Assembly: GCF_006346325.1 (NCBI RefSeq)
Contig: NZ_VDYR01000001.1
Location: forward strand, 1 to 64,000
Length of the DNA: 64,000 bases
Direction: 5' to 3'
Source: Sphingomonas japonica
Lineage (GTDB): Bacteria > Pseudomonadota > Alphaproteobacteria > Sphingomonadales > Sphingomonadaceae
The notes beneath the pieces were generated by a model. It saw only the letters and a list, made by a program, of their open reading frames with translations. It searched no databases and had not been told where the DNA came from. Each line of letters starts with the position of its first letter. Positions within the stretch are counted from its first letter, which is position 1. This document shows, piece after piece, positions 63,608 to 64,000 of this stretch. Made by a program: the position numbers and the translations under genes.

Positions 63608-63991
63608 TCACTCTTGCGCTGCCGCCGTCGGTACCAGTCCGCGCACTTCTTCCATGAATCGCGCGAGCGCGATCGGCTTGGTAACATAGGCGTTGGCGCC
63701 GACCGAGCGGATGCGTTCCTCGTCGTCGCGCCCGGCATAGGCGGTGACCGCCATGATCGGGATATGCTTGAGGCTGGGGTCACCCTTCATCCGGCCGATC
63801 AGTTCGATGCCGGTGACGTGCGGCAGCTGGATATCCATGATGATCAGGTCGGGGACGATCTCGCGCGCGCGCGCCACGGCGTCGCGCCCGTCGCGCACCG
63901 GCTCGGCGGCATAGTCATATGCGCGCAGCAGGTCGCAGAACAATTTCAGATTGAGTTCATTGTCCTCGACAACGAGTACCCGTTTCGCCAC
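63608..63991 (-). CDS. divK: DivK-like single-domain response regulator
   Basis: 127 residues from a GTG (AAGG five bases before it) giving MAKRVLVVEDNELNLKLFCDLL, the DivK start; an upstream GTG would add two residues. The receiver site has Glu9/Asp10, the phospho-accepting Asp53 (LIIMDIQLP), Thr83 and Lys105 (YVTKPI). DivK has no output domain; in Caulobacter it links kinases PleC/DivJ to cell-cycle control. The partner genes lie outside the window. Its upstream region reaches the window edge. Confidence 0.9.
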   Translation of the reverse strand: MAKRVLVVEDNELNLKLFCDLLRAYDYAAEPVRDGRDAVARAREIVPDLIIMDIQLPHVTGIELIGRMKGDPSLKHIPIMAVTAYAGRDDEERIRSVGANAYVTKPIALARFMEEVRGLVPTAAAQE

Positions 63992-64000
63992 GCACACCTT

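Overview
The window is chromosomal DNA from a high-GC alphaproteobacterium, most likely Sphingomonadales (Sphingomonas sensu lato). The signs are strong G/C third-position bias, many ATGA start/stop overlaps, and runs of genes typical of that order: etfBA-sucCD, rpmF-plsX-fabH-ihfA-merR, rnd-lptC-lptA-lptB-rpoN, DivK, and an EcfG-type stress promoter. No rRNA, tRNA, CRISPR, insertion sequence or prophage was seen. Nearly all sequence is coding; the only gene-free stretch over 300 bases is 15394-15717, and it holds a strong intrinsic terminator and a candidate small RNA.

Layout. 1-3103 (+): electron transfer flavoprotein and succinyl-CoA synthetase. 3133-7622: ankyrin protein, SCO1/SenC lipoprotein, YcgN and YgjP-like proteins, a bifunctional class A penicillin-binding protein. 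7667-11626 (-): MsrB, then a secondary-metabolite-like set (FAD oxidoreductase, methyltransferase, type III polyketide synthase, PmtA-like methyltransferase). 11847-19822: MFS transporter, CDC48-like AAA ATPase, LysR regulator, cyclophilin, MgtE, DUF1489 protein, periplasmic MsrA. 19884-24405: a 51-residue membrane protein, aspartate aminotransferase, a PabB-PabC fusion, metallo-beta-lactamase-fold hydrolase, MAPEG protein. 24656-27581 (+): L32, PlsX, FabH, IHF-alpha, MerR. 27588-31892 (-): SixA, DinG-like helicase, cupin protein.

31931-49021 is a flagellar cluster. One arm on the minus strand carries fliA, flhA, a lytic transglycosylase, flgN-like, flgM, flgA and a second, atypical MotA/MotB-like pair. 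The divergent plus arm carries flgB to flgL and the main motA-motB. Two perfect -24/-12 sigma-54 promoters (38326-38341 plus, 35703-35718 minus) each have a CGGCRA-N4-TTGCCG palindrome 70-100 bp upstream, which looks like an FlbD-type enhancer site. The gene for sigma-54 itself, rpoN, lies just beyond the cluster, and sigma-28 (fliA) with its anti-sigma factor FlgM lies within it. The sequence thus suggests a sigma-54/FlbD early tier feeding a sigma-28/FlgM late tier.

49022-56796 (-): TonB-dependent receptor with a glycine-rich insertion, rpoN, the LPS transport genes lptB-A-C, RNase D, TerC. 57003-63991: glycine-rich double cold-shock protein, glutaminyl cyclase, glutathionyl-hydroquinone reductase-like protein, ATP-dependent DNA ligase, DUF1328 membrane protein, Dps with an EcfG-consensus promoter, a degenerate UPF0016/GDT1 protein, an unknown 107-residue protein, L33 and DivK.

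The most unusual points are the paired sigma-54/enhancer architecture, the isolated sRNA-like transcript at 15498-15600, the second stator-like pair, the type III PKS set, and FlgH without a lipidation cysteine.
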